Positions 11,240-22,865 of a DNA stretch of 64,000 bases are shown piece by piece. Location of the stretch: positions 1,249,501 to 1,313,500 of the forward strand of contig CAWZYM010000151.1 in the NCBI GenBank assembly GCA_963966185.1, written 5' to 3'. The notes beneath the pieces were generated by a model. That model was given only the letters and a program-made list of their open reading frames with translations, was not told where the DNA came from and did no database searches. Origin of the DNA: Rhabditoides inermis. Lineage: Eukaryota; Nematoda; Chromadorea; Rhabditida; Rhabditidae. How positions within the stretch are numbered: position 1 is the first letter of the stretch; each line of letters starts with the position of its first letter. Both the position numbers and the translations under genes were made by a program.

Positions 11240-11860
11240 CAAAGTGTTGTTTGTCCCCTTTGACTAAACCCACCTTGGTCGACAGGTCCTTGGCGGGCTC
11301 TCCGAAACGGCACGGGTTGTTCACGTTAACAATAGCCTCTGAACAAATACCTATTTGTAATGACTTCCTCATTCTGCTACTATATTTGAAGTCCAAACTT
11401 TTATTTTTATTTTTCACAACTTCCGCAACTCACTCGACTCGCACGCGTCGATGCACTGCGCCTGCGTGACAAAGTTGTTCGCGTTGCCGCGCAGTCCCTG
11501 AATAGCAGTGGTGGGGTACTGTACTGCATTGTTTTTATTCTGATGAGATTTTATATCAAAACATACCTTGTAGAGGAATCGCTTGCACTGCTTGGCCAGC
11601 GGGTCAAAGTACCTGGAAAAATAAGTTTTTTTTCATTTAGTTTCAATTCAACTTGCTATACAAAGTGTTGGATCTTTTTGTACATCTATAATTTTCATGT
11701 TCGTACATTTCATGTATACACAGTGTACATTTTTTGTACGATTTGTGTAAAAACAACCCATACAATTATTAATTTATATTATGAGTTTGTTTTATATTTC
11801 TCACCATCTCGCGGCGAGTTCAGTGCCCTCTCCCGCATCGCGCCGCATCTCACAGCATCT
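11240..11860 (-). pseudogene. Inverted duplicate of four Kunitz-gene exons
   Basis: The reverse complement of this region matches about 26788-27245 of the multi-Kunitz gene. It includes exons equivalent to 26782-26842, 26925-26970, 27031-27094 and 27179-27243 with their introns. The four exons are still open and in frame and encode one Kunitz unit plus the start of a lustrin-cysteine unit. Introns have diverged; one contains a CT microsatellite (11874-11928 flanks the breakpoint). There is no signal peptide or first exon, so it is probably a pseudogene fragment, though exons of an unidentified minus-strand gene may lie upstream. Confidence 0.75.
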
Positions 11861-11871
11861 CATCTCCTCCC

Positions 11872-11928
<57 letters not shown>

Positions 11929-12079
11929 CTATTTTTCCATTACTACTTTTCCACAAACCAACTCAAACAATCCACTACGAACCACTTACTTATTTAACTC
12001 GAATAAGTTCAAAACAACAAAGGTACGAACAAATTTATCCTCACACAACACAATCGATCAATTTTTTGGCTTGAAGTCG

Positions 12080-12615
12080 ATGTTGTAGAGGAGATAGCTT
12101 CCAGAGGAGACGACGCACATAAACTATTTGATTATCAAGGTTTATTATAGAGAGATTAGAGAGTCAGACAGAGAAAAACACACCTGAGAACGTCGTCCCA
12201 TGTTCCAGCGAGACACTGCGAACGGGTACAGGAACGCGTCACAGGCTGAAATGATTAGGAGTGAATCACGAAAATTAGGATGACGGTACCTATATACTGA
12301 TCAAAAATCGATCAATTGACAAGGAGGAGGGTGAGTGAATTCGGAACGACTCAGGAGAAAGAGAGAAAGAGGACGACCTTCGCCAAACGAAAGCCGTCTC
12401 CTAATCACTCCCACCCCCGAAAATCGATCCAATCTACAGTCGGTACCAGACTACTGTAATCTACAATAACGCCGACCCACATCTCCTCCCTGCTGGTTCT
12501 CCGGCGAGGTCGACGGCCTCTTGATATTGCGGTTGAAGTGATTACCTGGAACAGTGACGTCATTATCAATCGATAATCTGTTGATTATCAATCGGTAATC
12601 AAGAAATAAAGAGAG

Positions 12616-12656
<41 letters not shown>

Positions 12657-12990
12657 GAGTCACACCTCTGTGCTCATAACGGCAGCTCCTTCATGCCGGG
12701 CAGCGTCTCCCGACAACAGCTCCAGGCACTGCAGCAGCTCCGACCCGGCCCGGCGAGGACGGCAGCAGGGTTGCGGCTCCGGCCACGACCTCGGCAGCTC
12801 CCTTCCCGGCCCGGCAGCAGCAGCTTCTTCTAAAATCACGATCATCGCGTACCTGATCATTCGACCGTCCTCCCCTGCAGCTCCTCCCGCACGAGCCATC
12901 AGTGGCTTCAGCGCAAGGAACTGCAACACACAGCATGTACGTGCTTCAACTGTCTGAAACCCCCTACAACTCTCATCCCCCATCTCCCGT
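12080..12990 (-). other. Exon-like blocks of an unidentified minus-strand gene
   Basis: On the minus strand several open blocks are flanked by AG and GT. About 12906-12945 contains FLALKPLMARAGG; about 12667-12835 is Ala/Arg-rich and ends LLQCLELLSGDAARHEG; 12186-12247 reads CDAFLYPFAVSRWNMG; 12058-12124 reads SSGSYLLYNIDFKPKN then stop. They could form one gene, but I recognise no family and phases were not all reconciled. A GA microsatellite sits at 12612-12653. Confidence 0.25.
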
Positions 12991-13169
12991 GACCATCAGC
13001 ATCATGTAGCAACAGATAAGCTATCATCAAGGTGGCTCTTCAAACCAGGTCCGTCTAGAAACACTATAATCCCTGATCTGACCGTTCTCTGCTCGTCTCC
13101 GTCCCTCTCATTAAGGTGCATCTTTTCCCACCCACCTGGGCATAGTGGGCCATCTCGTTTCTGAGGTGC

Positions 13170-13372
13170 CACATCGTCAGTTCCCATGCATGAGGTAAGT
13201 ATTTTACAACAATACAACCTAAAAATCAGTACTACATATCTTTCAGGATTCTCCTGATTCATCTGAAGGAACGAGAAAAAAAGAAAGAATATTCTGTAAT
13301 CCACAAGGCACAAAATACACGTACTGTGATCTAAACACACACATATTTCATCCTACTTGTCGTGAGAATTTA
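13170..13372 (+). pseudogene. Remnant of the myristoylated-protein gene
   Basis: It matches 4514-4708 (end of exon 1, intron 1, exon 2, intron 2, start of exon 3) with many substitutions that break the frame. The homology then jumps directly to the sequence found at 5297, so exons 4 and 5 and most of exon 3 are deleted. It is not translatable as the parent protein. Confidence 0.75.
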
Positions 13373-13771
13373 GTTGTGGTTGTGTCTAATAAGAATTCTG
13401 TTTTTTAGGCCCACACCGCATTTCGGTTTCTTTGAACTTTTATTCAACGTTGCCAGCGTACGTTGCCTATAGCAATAGCGGAAAGAAATTCAGAATCCAA
13501 CAAAGTGCTTTCCGAAAATCTCTTTCTTTAGTTTCTGTCAGAATTTCTAAAGGGTTTACAAGTATAACTAGTCACTACTGTATGAATCACGGTTTAGTTG
13601 TGATCTTTCTCGATCTACTGATCTTCACTAAGCACCCATTCTTCCATTCATACGATCGCCCGCACCAAAGCTCATCACTAAACCGCTTTTTCCACGTGTC
13701 GAATGAGGTGCCGAAATGTGATGTACGCCTATTTTTGTGTGCCAAAGCACCAGAACTGACAGAGTAGCGGA

Positions 13772-13781
13772 TATATAAAAG
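13772..13781 (+). promoter_or_regulatory. TATA box of SXP/RAL-2-like copy 3
   Basis: This is the same TATATAAAAG as upstream of copy 2, within a homologous upstream block that has a few substitutions and a short insertion just downstream of the box. Confidence 0.6.
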
Positions 13782-13921
13782 AGATCGAATGGGTGGTAGT
13801 ACAACAACAGCAACCTCGAATCCCATTTATCCCATGTGCTCTTTTGGCCCAACACCTGTTACGATCTTTCGTGTAGTTATCGCATATTGTTTGATGGCTG
13901 ATGTTGAGTGATTTCAGTACC

Positions 13922-14280
13922 ATGTCTCGCTCCCTTCTCCTCCTTCCTCTCCTCTTCCTGGCTGTTTCTGCCCGTCCCGAGCACAAGGGAAAGGGAGCAG
14001 ATCACACCCCATCGGAGCTACAGGGAGTCAGCAAGGTAGGCAGGAAGAGAGAAGTGAGAAATCGTACAATGATATTTTGATCATCCTTATGGATGTTTTG
14101 CACCATATTTGTACCCTACAGCTCGTTTCGTCGGACGATTAAAAATGAGAAGTAAACGGTCTTATACGAGAAACTTGAAACGTATACACAGAACATATTT
14201 CAGAAACAATACTTTCAGGACATCATTGACCAATTCCACGCTATCGTGCGCAGTGACAAGACCAAGGAGGTGAGTCTCCC

Positions 14281-14325
<45 letters not shown>

Positions 14326-14943
14326 CTCTTTCTCTCTCTCTCTCTCTCTCACTTCCCCCTCTCTAGGACAAAAAGACGGCAATCGCTGCCTTCATCAACG
14401 CCCAGACCCCGGATGTGAAGGCCAAGTTCGAGGCACTCCAGAAGAAGCACGAGGAGAAGATGGTGAGTTGGATTATATAGACAATTTGTCAATATATTCA
14501 TCTGTACTCGTTCTCTCTCTTTTCTCATCTATCCATGATTGTTACTCAGGCAAAGAAGGCCGAGGCTCTGAAGGGAGTAAACCCTGACACTCTGGAAGCC
14601 ATCAAGAAGATCAGGGAGGTAAGAGAAAGAGGGTGAGAGAGAGGGAAGAAGAGAGAGAGAGATAGAGAAAGAGAGATAGAGAGAGAGCGGGGGTAGGAGA
14701 GGGAGAGAGAAAGAAAGAGAGAGGGGAGAGAGAGGCAAGGAGAGAATGCGACTTGCAGAACTCTTCTCTCTCGCGCGAGGACAAGAAGACGCAGATCAAG
14801 GCCGAGGTTGACAAGCTGCCGGAGGATCAGAAGGTCCCCCCTCTCTCTCCCCCCTCTCTCTCTCTAACCCTCTCTCTTTCCAGACCATCCTGAAGAACGC
14901 CTACCACGGACACAAGAAGCACGACAAACCTGCCAAGAACTGA
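13922..14943 (+). CDS. SXP/RAL-2 (DUF148)-like secreted protein, copy 3
   Basis: Exons 13922-14035, 14219-14269, 14367-14462, 14550-14618, 14759-14833 and 14884-14943 give 154 residues, with the same intron positions and phases as copies 1 and 2. It is diverged: signal-peptide LLLF becomes LLLL, NSALSRED becomes NSSLSRED, and TQIQAE becomes TQIKAE; intron 1 is about 45 bp shorter. The substitutions are few and the frame is open, so the gene looks functional. It has its own TATA box at 13772-13781. Its 3' flank keeps the empty insertion site of the foldback element present in copies 1 and 2. Its 5' flank carries a truncated remnant of the neighbouring gene seen intact at 4500-5205, which shows that the duplicated unit originally included that gene. 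Confidence 0.85.
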
Positions 14944-15411
14944 ACTCAGATTCACGCAGTCGTAAGGTCGTGTCAAGAATTTGATAAATAGTGTATCATA
15001 CTTTTTATGTTGTATCTCAAACATCTCATCAGAACTTAGAATGTACATGAAAACCAATATGATTCATCATCATCGAAACACATTCCGATAAATGTCTGAA
15101 ATTGAAAACGCCATGGGGTATGGTTCATTAGTTACCGTTGTTCTTCTATTCCCCCTATAGCACAATGTTCGTTCAGACGAAAACATGTGAACAATATGCG
15201 CACTAGTCAAAACACGAATTGGACATATCCATTTATGGATAAAGTTTCATCGATGTATGCGATGCTCATCGGAGACTGGACAAGCGAAGTCGTTGGCTGT
15301 AATACTATACTGATGAGGAGTGGTACGAGAGAATAAGGTACGCACCAAGATGCTTCCTATCTTTTCTTTTAATTTCATTGAACATTTCATTTCCAGTTTT
15401 TTTAAAGAGGA

Positions 15412-15525
15412 ATGGAGGCGACGTCTGACCAGTCCAGCCACATCGTCAGCGACTCCAGCACATCCTCGGCAGTTAGTCCGGGATACACCTCAGAGCCTGC
15501 AGAGGCAGCCATCATATACACATGA
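15412..15525 (+). CDS. Short Ser-rich ORF, doubtful
   Basis: A 37-residue frame begins MEATSDQSSHIVSDSSST and ends at TGA, preceded by TTTCCAG at 15390-15396. It starts where homology to the 3' flank of SXP copy 2 ends. It could be a first exon or chance; no homologue is recognised. Confidence 0.2.
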   Translation: MEATSDQSSHIVSDSSTSSAVSPGYTSEPAEAAIIYT

Positions 15526-17040
15526 CCAGGTTTTGCTTCACCAATAATCAGAAGTCAAAATAAAACCGCGCACATTAGTAGAGACAGTCACCGTGATCGT
15601 CAAACGTACCTCCATTCGGCCTTGCTTCGAACATCTTTCCGGCAAATTCCTCGACCTTATTGTCAGGGACTTGTGAGGGACTGGATTTAAATACATATAC
15701 ATTAATATATCTGTAAAACTCTTACCGTATATTTATGGTCGGAGTAGTAGGAATGTATGTCCTGTCAGATTGGATTCCCGCCTACTGATTTATACAGGAG
15801 ACCCGTTGTTAGAGTGACCCCAACACTTCCATGCTACAGGTGTTACTGTAGGCATTAATTGTATTACTGTAGGCATGAGCATGACTTAGGGGTAATACTG
15901 CCAGCGAAGCATGAGCGAATACGACATGTTGTACAATCACAATTTTATGGGTCCTTGGAGGGTATTGCTCCCTATAGCAAAGCCTCATCCGGTGGGTAGC
16001 ATCTTTGAGAATCTTCTTCCTTCTTCCATATAGAGTATGCGGCCTTCGTGTTCGAACGCGTGAGCCATATGGACCACGTTGCCTCAAACGTCGAACGTTC
16101 TCGAACTTCTCTCGACCATTTGCATACTTGCTTACGGTTGATCCAATCGTCATCATCACGTTGCGAAATCCAAGAAATCCGTGAGTTACCCACTAGTGCA
16201 CTCCCAACAGGCTTATTCGGCTCCTCCTTATCGTCTCACAGTGAACGGTCCCGGACATCGATCGATAACAGTGACGTACTTCTCTTCCGTTCGCGGGTGC
16301 CGCCGTCGCCCTTCAGTTCTATTTCGCTTTGTACCTTCTTTTCCTCCAATCGAGAATCTGCGCTTCGCCCTACTAGTGCACTCCCAACAGGCTTAATCGG
16401 CGTCGCCTTATCGTCTCACAGTGAACGGCCTCAATTCGAGAGACAGTTGATACTCCACAGAAACTCATCTCCGAGCGGCGGTGGCGGTGACTTTCATTGT
16501 CGTCGGGTGGTCTTCGAGGGAGCGCGGGAAGGGGCAACCGCTCGCGGGGACGGGAAAATGAGAAGTCATTTTAAAGTCATTTCAGCATGTACTGCTGAAA
16601 TGACTTTAAAATGATCCTAATATAGCTTTCGAAACGCTCTCAAACCACTTCAAACTTGCCTCCGAACTACCCCCGAAATGCCTTGCGAAGAGAAACAATC
16701 GCTACCTAAGAACGGCCCTCGGAAATCTACTGGAAATCTGAGCAGCGTTTTCAAGGCATCTCTTGACAGCACTGGCGTCTACCGTACTTTTGTACAATAC
16801 CATGCATAGACGTCCTCGATTCCATGTTTCTTCGCGTACCAGTATCCAGCATGACCGCTCCACTCCTTCCCCTTCCCTCCCATGACGTCTCCAGTCGCGC
16901 ATCTCGAGACCAGCTTCTATTCCGGGCTCTGCATCGGGGCCGGGTTCGCTTCCACTCAGACTCTCCTCCATTCGACCGCACCAGCCTCCTCCTCTAGGCA
17001 CGTACCGTACACGCACAACCTACCGTGTCCCTAAGTGCCT
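15526..17040. repeat. Gene-poor region with direct repeat and perfect hairpin
   Basis: No gene was recognised. A 57-60 bp segment (ACTAGTGCACTCCCAACAGG...GTGAACGG) occurs at 16190-16248 and again at 16372-16428 with few changes. At 16566-16614 there is a perfect 22-bp inverted repeat around a 5-base loop (arm starts TCATTTTAAAGTCATTTCAG). Confidence 0.6.
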
Positions 17041-17044
17041 TCCG

Positions 17045-17660
17045 ACGACCAGCACTACAAGACTGTGGTGGAGGCGGTGTGTCGCCCGTTGCGCGAGCAC
17101 GGCGGCGCGTCTTTTCGTCTATTCTCTACCGCGGCAACCTCACCAACATCCTGCGCACTTCCAGCCATTTCGTCATGAACAATGCGCAGATCGAGCCATG
17201 GACTGAGTTGGCGTACAGTATCGTATCGTACAGTACAGTAACATATCGTATCCCGCCGTTTCCGGGATGTTCGCAGCCCGTTCATCTGCGTCTGGAATGT
17301 TCACGACCGTGTCCACCTATCCTCTCGACAACGTCCGCTGACGTTCGCGGAGACGTGGGGTCTCGCCACGATTGCCCTGACGCCGGCCAGGTTCGTCGCC
17401 TACCCGTACGACACTGTTGTATGATGATGAATACTGGATGATGGATACTGGAAAGAAGGGCGAGTCGGCCAAGGCGAGTCGGCCCCGCCCACTCTGACCC
17501 CGCCCCCTATTTCAGCACATGTTCGATTGTTGCTCGGGGATTGTGTATGAGCGCGGTGTGGGTGTGTTGTGGCGTGGCTGCGTCCCGAATGTGTTCGGTG
17601 AGTCGGCGTCGCGTCTGTCTACGCCGTCGCAGATCTCACGACTGGAAATAAATGAACAAG
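17045..17660 (+). pseudogene. Mitochondrial carrier (ADP/ATP carrier-like) pseudogene
   Basis: Fragments in all three plus frames follow SLC25 order. HYKTVVEAVCRPLREHGG is the matrix helix after repeat 1. YRGNLTNILRTSS is the start of helix 2. TYPLDNVR is the Px(D/E)xx(R/K) signature of repeat 2. LATIALTPARFVAYPYDT with a nearby RMMMNTG-like stretch recalls the RRRMMM signature of ADP/ATP carriers. HMFDCCSGIVYERG and VLWRGCVPNVFG are the last matrix helix. At least three frame changes and stops separate them, and no intron is apparent, so it may be a decayed retrocopy. An AATAAA follows at 17647. Confidence 0.7.
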
Positions 17661-18324
17661 TTACAAGTTAGAGATAAGCGAAATTCTTGTACCATCATCC
17701 TTCTACTCATTCACTCCGCTTTTTTTTGTCTGCTAGCGTTTCATTTTTACCGCCAGTTTCCGAAATCACCAGTGTTTCCTTACAATTCAGAAAACTAATT
17801 TAGTTATTTTATAACCAGGTTGTCTAATACGTGACTTTTTTGAATATGAACTCGTTTCATTTTCATATGTGGACGGAATCTGGAAGCACACATCCCAATA
17901 AAATTGATAATTGATCAATGCAGGCGCATGTGCTCTCTACTTTTCTCGACAAAGTGAGTAGTACTCGGTGAGCGAATCTTCAGTTGGAAGTTTAGTCTAA
18001 TACTTTCAACTGATGAATAACCGCGCGAAAATTTCGATAGTCGCCGTGCGAATTTCGAAAGTTTGACTTGAAGATGCGCACAATCAATCACACCCAGAAA
18101 ACAACCGTTTATCAGATTTGAACTGTTATAATACACGGCGATCACACAACACAACTACACAAAGGCATCACAAATACGAAGAGAGTAGACGAGGGCAGCC
18201 AATATGGCCAAAGGGAGATGCGGAGACGATCAATAATCAATCGATAATGATCACCACGCGCATCGTGTAAGAGAGCTATGTAAGAGGTATGGGATGAGGG
18301 AGTGATTCAAAAGAGGGAGTGGCT
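17661..18324. other. Spacer without recognised gene
   Basis: AT-rich sequence. It contains an ATCAATAATCAATCGATAATGATCA-type run near 18229-18252 and no supported coding or RNA feature. Confidence 0.4.
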
Positions 18325-19710
18325 TCAGTCGAGTAGGCTGGCCTCGTTGGGTGAGGGTTCGGCGGGCGGGGCAGAGTCCGCGGGCGCCGGGGCCGACACC
18401 ACCGCATCGAAGTCGATCAGGTCAGCCGCCTGCATTGAGTGAGAGGTGGAATAAACACGATCTGTCGTTGTTGCATATGTTGTGTTTTGCGCATCGCTTG
18501 TAAAGTGGACAAAAATCCCAAATGATTGACTGAATTCTACACGTGTTATGATTCGCATCGCAGGCAGGCTGACTGTAGCGAAAGACTTTTAGCAAAAGTC
18601 ATCAGCGGATCCGAACCCGCAACCCGTGATTGTCAGGCGAAACTTTAAAGGAACAGGGGCGTTTAGTGGATGCCTTGGGTAACAGAAATTTTGAAATTTG
18701 CGCGTTGCTTTCACATATGGATGTCAGATCGCGAAGGTCTTCACCTTGTATGTTTCAGACAAAGTTGCAAACAGGAATCGAACTGGCGACCGCGAGAGTG
18801 GTAGCCCACTTTCTTATCCACTACGCCACACCACTCCTTGGGTCAGAGCGCACAGAGACCGCTCTGTTACCCGAGAGGGTGACAGAAGCGTGAGGAAGTG
18901 GATGAACTATCGATCGATCAAATGTGTGCATCGCAATATCACATGGCGCGTTTTCGCGCCTCTTTTTTTGCGGTTCGCGCCACTTTCCCCATTTGAACGA
19001 TAAATTACCCAACACGCTTGGGTAATTGACTGGGTAACGCGGTAACGGACTTGTATCGTTCAATTTTTGTATATCTTACATTTCAATGTGTCAACTATCG
19101 CCCTGGAGGTTAAAATTATGCGCCACTGTACCTTTAACCAGTTGCGCCATAGACGAAATGATTGCTGGCAGCTAATTTTGAGCGATCACACTGCGTTTAT
19201 CGAAAAGAAATGACGGTCATTTCTTATCAATTTCTGGTGAAACGTAAGCTCGCGAAAACATGATAGCTCTTAGTTACCGTATCATCCATTTGAAATTTTC
19301 GTGCTCGGACCCACCATGGGGAAGCTAGTGGGTCTTTTCAATTTTTTGCCGACTTTATTCAAGCCGATACACTGCACTTCCACACTGTCTAAAACTGCTT
19401 TTCGATTCTCGTGAACACTATCAATGTTGGCATTTATCACCACTATCACCAGGGCAATCGCAATATGCACGTAGTGGGAATGTGTCTCCCCCTTATACGT
19501 GCGAAACCCATATCTTGTTCTCGACTGGGAAGACAACGATAAATAAGCTAAACAAACTAATCCCTCTATCACCTATTCTCTTTGGTATCCTAGTATCCCC
19601 AAAGAACAAAGAACAAAGAGGTCTACCTCACTCACCTCGCTCTGCTGCTGCTGCTGCTTCTTCCTTTCCTCGTCGACTGAGGGGGGCGGGGCGACATCGG
19701 CAGAAGACAT
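18325..19710 (-). CDS. Short acidic protein with clathrin-box-like motif
   Basis: Two exons join in frame: 19636-19710 (MSSADVAPPPSVDEERKK then five Gln, SE) and 18325-18429 (AADLIDFDAVVSAPAPADSA ... SLLD stop), giving at least 59 residues. LIDFD matches the clathrin-box pattern L-hydrophobic-x-hydrophobic-(D/E), and the product ends in SLLD. These suggest, but do not prove, an endocytic adaptor tail. The intron of 1.2 kb contains an inserted element (18645-19137), so other exons may have been missed. Upstream exon-like blocks on the minus strand occur at 19846-19891 and 20056-20117 (DKSVFDCCPDKRLVDVAKPK), and the frame stays open upstream of the chosen ATG, so the true N terminus may be longer. 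CCTTGCAG at 19741-19748 could be a cis or trans acceptor. Confidence 0.45.
18645..19137. mobile_element. TTAAAGG-ended element with tRNA-like segment
   Basis: It starts TTAAAGGAACAGGGGCG and ends CGCCACTGTACCTTTAA, imperfect terminal inverted repeats shared with the element at 42808-43196. Inside, on the minus strand near 18781-18838, are TGGCGTAGTGG (A-box-like) and AGTTCGATTCC (B-box-like). Non-coding, likely a MITE. Confidence 0.55.
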
Positions 19711-19893
19711 AGCGAGTGGAAGGGAAAAGGGTAGACACACCTGCAAGGAGTGTATCTATCGGACTGCATCGAGTATGTACGAGTAAATTCAAAATTATAT
19801 AAAGGAACAACCAGTAAATAGTGATACACAGTACTCACCTCACAATCAGGGAAAGTGGTGGATGATGGATGCGGGAAGCGGGTCCTGCGAAGG

Positions 19894-19933
<40 letters not shown>

Positions 19934-22693
19934 TCTCTATGTCTATGTCTATCTCTGAACTGTTTCATTTTATTGGTGTTCTAAATTTTCGGAAGACAAT
20001 ATTCTCCCACATCTTCCCACTATCTCCCACATCTTCCCACTACACACCTTTGGTTTGGCAACGTCAACGAGTCTCTTGTCCGGACAACAATCAAACACCG
20101 ACTTGTCCTGCAAAGAAGTAAGTTATGGTGGCAAGTTTTCGACCGAACCGCATTCCGCTCGCGATAGCGATGTCAGAACTATCACAGAACACAGTTTGAT
20201 CTCGTCATCAATTCGCGCTTTCATGTGATACCAAACCATTCACTGAAGTCGAGCAATCGAGTTTTCTCAAATGACAATACAGCGGTACAGCGCAATAATG
20301 GAAGGTTGGGAAAGCTAACAGTGTTTTATAACATCAAAAACCAATGGCGCTGAGTGGCAATGGACAGAGTAGTTGACAGTGAAATTGACAGTGAAGCAAT
20401 GAATACACAAAGACTGAGAAATTCGATAGTGTTATGGTTCGGGGCGCGTGTGAACACTGAATAATAGTGCAGCGAAAGCGCCGGAGACAATTTATAGACT
20501 TCTGTGTTTCCATGTTTGCACATTCGAATAAACAACTCCGAATGAACGAATAAACAGTTGACTTTTTTTGTTTCCCTCCAGTGAGAGAAAACAAAGTACG
20601 CAATGTTATGAGAACAAAAATGAAGAAGGAAGACAAGAATGTGAGCATTATCCTCGATCGAACACCCATAACAATGATGTTTTCCGCACACAGCCGCCCG
20701 TTTTGAAACAAACAAGGGCGGAAGCGGGAAAGCAAACATAATCTCTCTTTCCACTACGCACAACGGGGACCGAAAGCACACTCCTGAAACTAGAGTGAGA
20801 CGCCCACCGACCAACCAAAACAAGTTCTATTTCAATGCGGGGCAACTTTCGTCTTAGAATCGATGCGTAAATAGTGCACATTATAACTGGCCAAACTCGC
20901 GCGAAAAAAAATCGGCGGACGGAAATGGAAAGAAATAGGAAAACATGGCCAACAATAGACAATGATTGCCAGAATCGGTCAAAAATCGCTTTTTGGGAGA
21001 AATTTCTTTCAAAAGCTACAGAGAGAAAGGCGGGTAGCATCTGGTGAAAACATGACCATGTATAGATGGCATTCTCTCTCTCACTCCCATTTGGCTCGCG
21101 GCCTACGCTCTCTCACTCCCTGGTGCTATCTCACATCTCTCACTACTCCCTCTCACCCTCCCACTGCCTAGAGGGCCGGATACGGCGAGTCACGTGCGAG
21201 CCTTGCTGCAAATCAGCTGACTGCGAGCGAGGGAGGGAGAGAGAGAAAGGGAGAGAGAGAGGGAGTAGTGAGAGATGTGAGATAGCACCAGGGAGTTAGA
21301 GAGCGTAGGCCGAGAGTTAGAGAGTTAGAGAGGGAGAGAGAATGCATCCGCCTATATGGGATGAAATGAAAGAAGACCGACCGACCGATCAAATTCTAGC
21401 GGAAACAAGGGAACTTGTTTCGCACGCCGTGAAACATACAGTCGCCTTGTGGTGACAGCAAAGTGTAATGAATGTATGAATGAAGGTGGAATTGACTGGC
21501 GGGCGTATAGTGAAAGGCATTAGCATAGCGAGTGTGCGAGGGGGCGGGGCTTCCGACAATGCATCAGTGAGCAAACAGAGGAAACACCCCCTGACTCATG
21601 CACAAATAGAAGAGACTTGTGCGCTAGTATCTATAGAAATAGTTAGCAATGTTTGAGGGGTAAGGGAATGATCAACTGTGCTCTGTGCTCTAAACACGTT
21701 TCATCACGTGACTCTGTGTTTCGCTGCGGCAATAATATAAACACCGTCTGACACGCTGACCCTATATTGTTTACGCACACTCTCATCCGAATCGTAACTT
21801 GAAATGAGGTCGCGGGGTTGGTGAGCCTCTATTAGTTTTAGTTATGGCGCAGATTTGGGAGAGAGAGAGTTCCGCCTCCAAAGACTCCGCCTGCGCAGAC
21901 TCCGATTCTCCTCTGTCGACAACGGACCTGATTTTAACAATAAAAGACAAGATGATTAGAAAAGAAAAAGGGTTTCCCCATTTTATCTGGAATCGCATTT
22001 CTAAAACAATTTTCGTAATTACTTCTGTAAAGCTAATTCATATGCTCGAGCCAAAAAGCAAGGCTGTCTGTTATGAAATAATGTTATGAAATGATGTCTA
22101 GAACGTATGCAGCGATATGGCTGTAGCACCGTGAACCGGAGGGACACTTTATAACACTGATAACTGCGATTTACCGAACCGTGGGAATTATGAGAAATGA
22201 GAGTCAATAAAGGGCACCCTATATCACTTATAATTGTGATTTTCCAAACTGTGGGAAATATGAAATATGAGAATCGATCTAGTATGAAGTATGATAACCT
22301 TCGGCTTCGGACCAACGAATTATGAGAAGAGGTCAATAATCCATTTATCACTTTCTCTGCATGAACCCAATAGATAAGATACTATATTCTATGTGTCATT
22401 CATACACGGAAGAAAGGGAGGTTGTGAATACTCGTGATTACTTATTAAAAATGGAATAAAAATGGAATGATCAATGAAGAAAATAACACTATCTGTAATT
22501 TATACACAACATCATCAAAGTATACATCAGAAGGGCACCCAACGGATGTTCATGAAAATCCATCTGTAACAGCCAAAACGCCCTGCAAAAATAGTGATTA
22601 CAAAAAGTGGGAAACTGATGATAATCACGATTCTTAGACGACTTTCAAAAATTATGTGAAACGAACTTTGGAAGGAATTTCGCAAAACGGTTC
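19711..22693. repeat. Gene-poor region with 90-bp-arm palindrome
   Basis: No supported gene apart from possible exons near 19846-20117. A CT microsatellite lies at 19891-19930. At 21068-21155 and 21257-21343 there are inverted arms (GCGGCCTACGCTCTC and CACTCCCTGGTGCTATCTC recur as reverse complements) around a 100-bp GA-rich centre. The rest is unremarkable. Confidence 0.55.
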
Positions 22694-22765
22694 TGGAGGT
22701 ATGGGGAATTGAACCCCAGCCCTCTCCCATGCTAAGGGAGCGCTCTACCACTGAGCTATACCCCC
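22694..22765 (-). tRNA. tRNA-Ala (anticodon AGC)
   Basis: The minus strand begins GGGGGTATAGCTCAGTGG. The 7-bp acceptor stem (GGGGGTA with TACCTCC, one G-T pair), D arm, a 5-bp anticodon stem CTCCC/GGGAG around TTAGCAT, and a T arm with GGTTCAATTCC all form. The loop gives anticodon AGC, so alanine. The discriminator base is A, and a TTTT terminator follows about six bases on. No intron. Confidence 0.93.
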
Positions 22766-22865
22766 AATGACGGTGAGCGATCGAGTTTTGGTGAAGAGCA
22801 TAATGAAAAAGGATCTTCCGCGGAAATCGAATTGGATCACATATACATACAACACAACGCTTCAA

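Noticed and set aside
16048..17016. Open frames up to 188 codons on both strands
   Set aside because: Composition is Ser/Arg-rich and spans the direct repeat and the perfect hairpin; no protein family is recognisable.
20326..21040. Overlapping minus-strand open frames of 130-165 codons
   Set aside because: No domain, no signal peptide pattern followed by a plausible fold, and no splice structure; likely chance openness.
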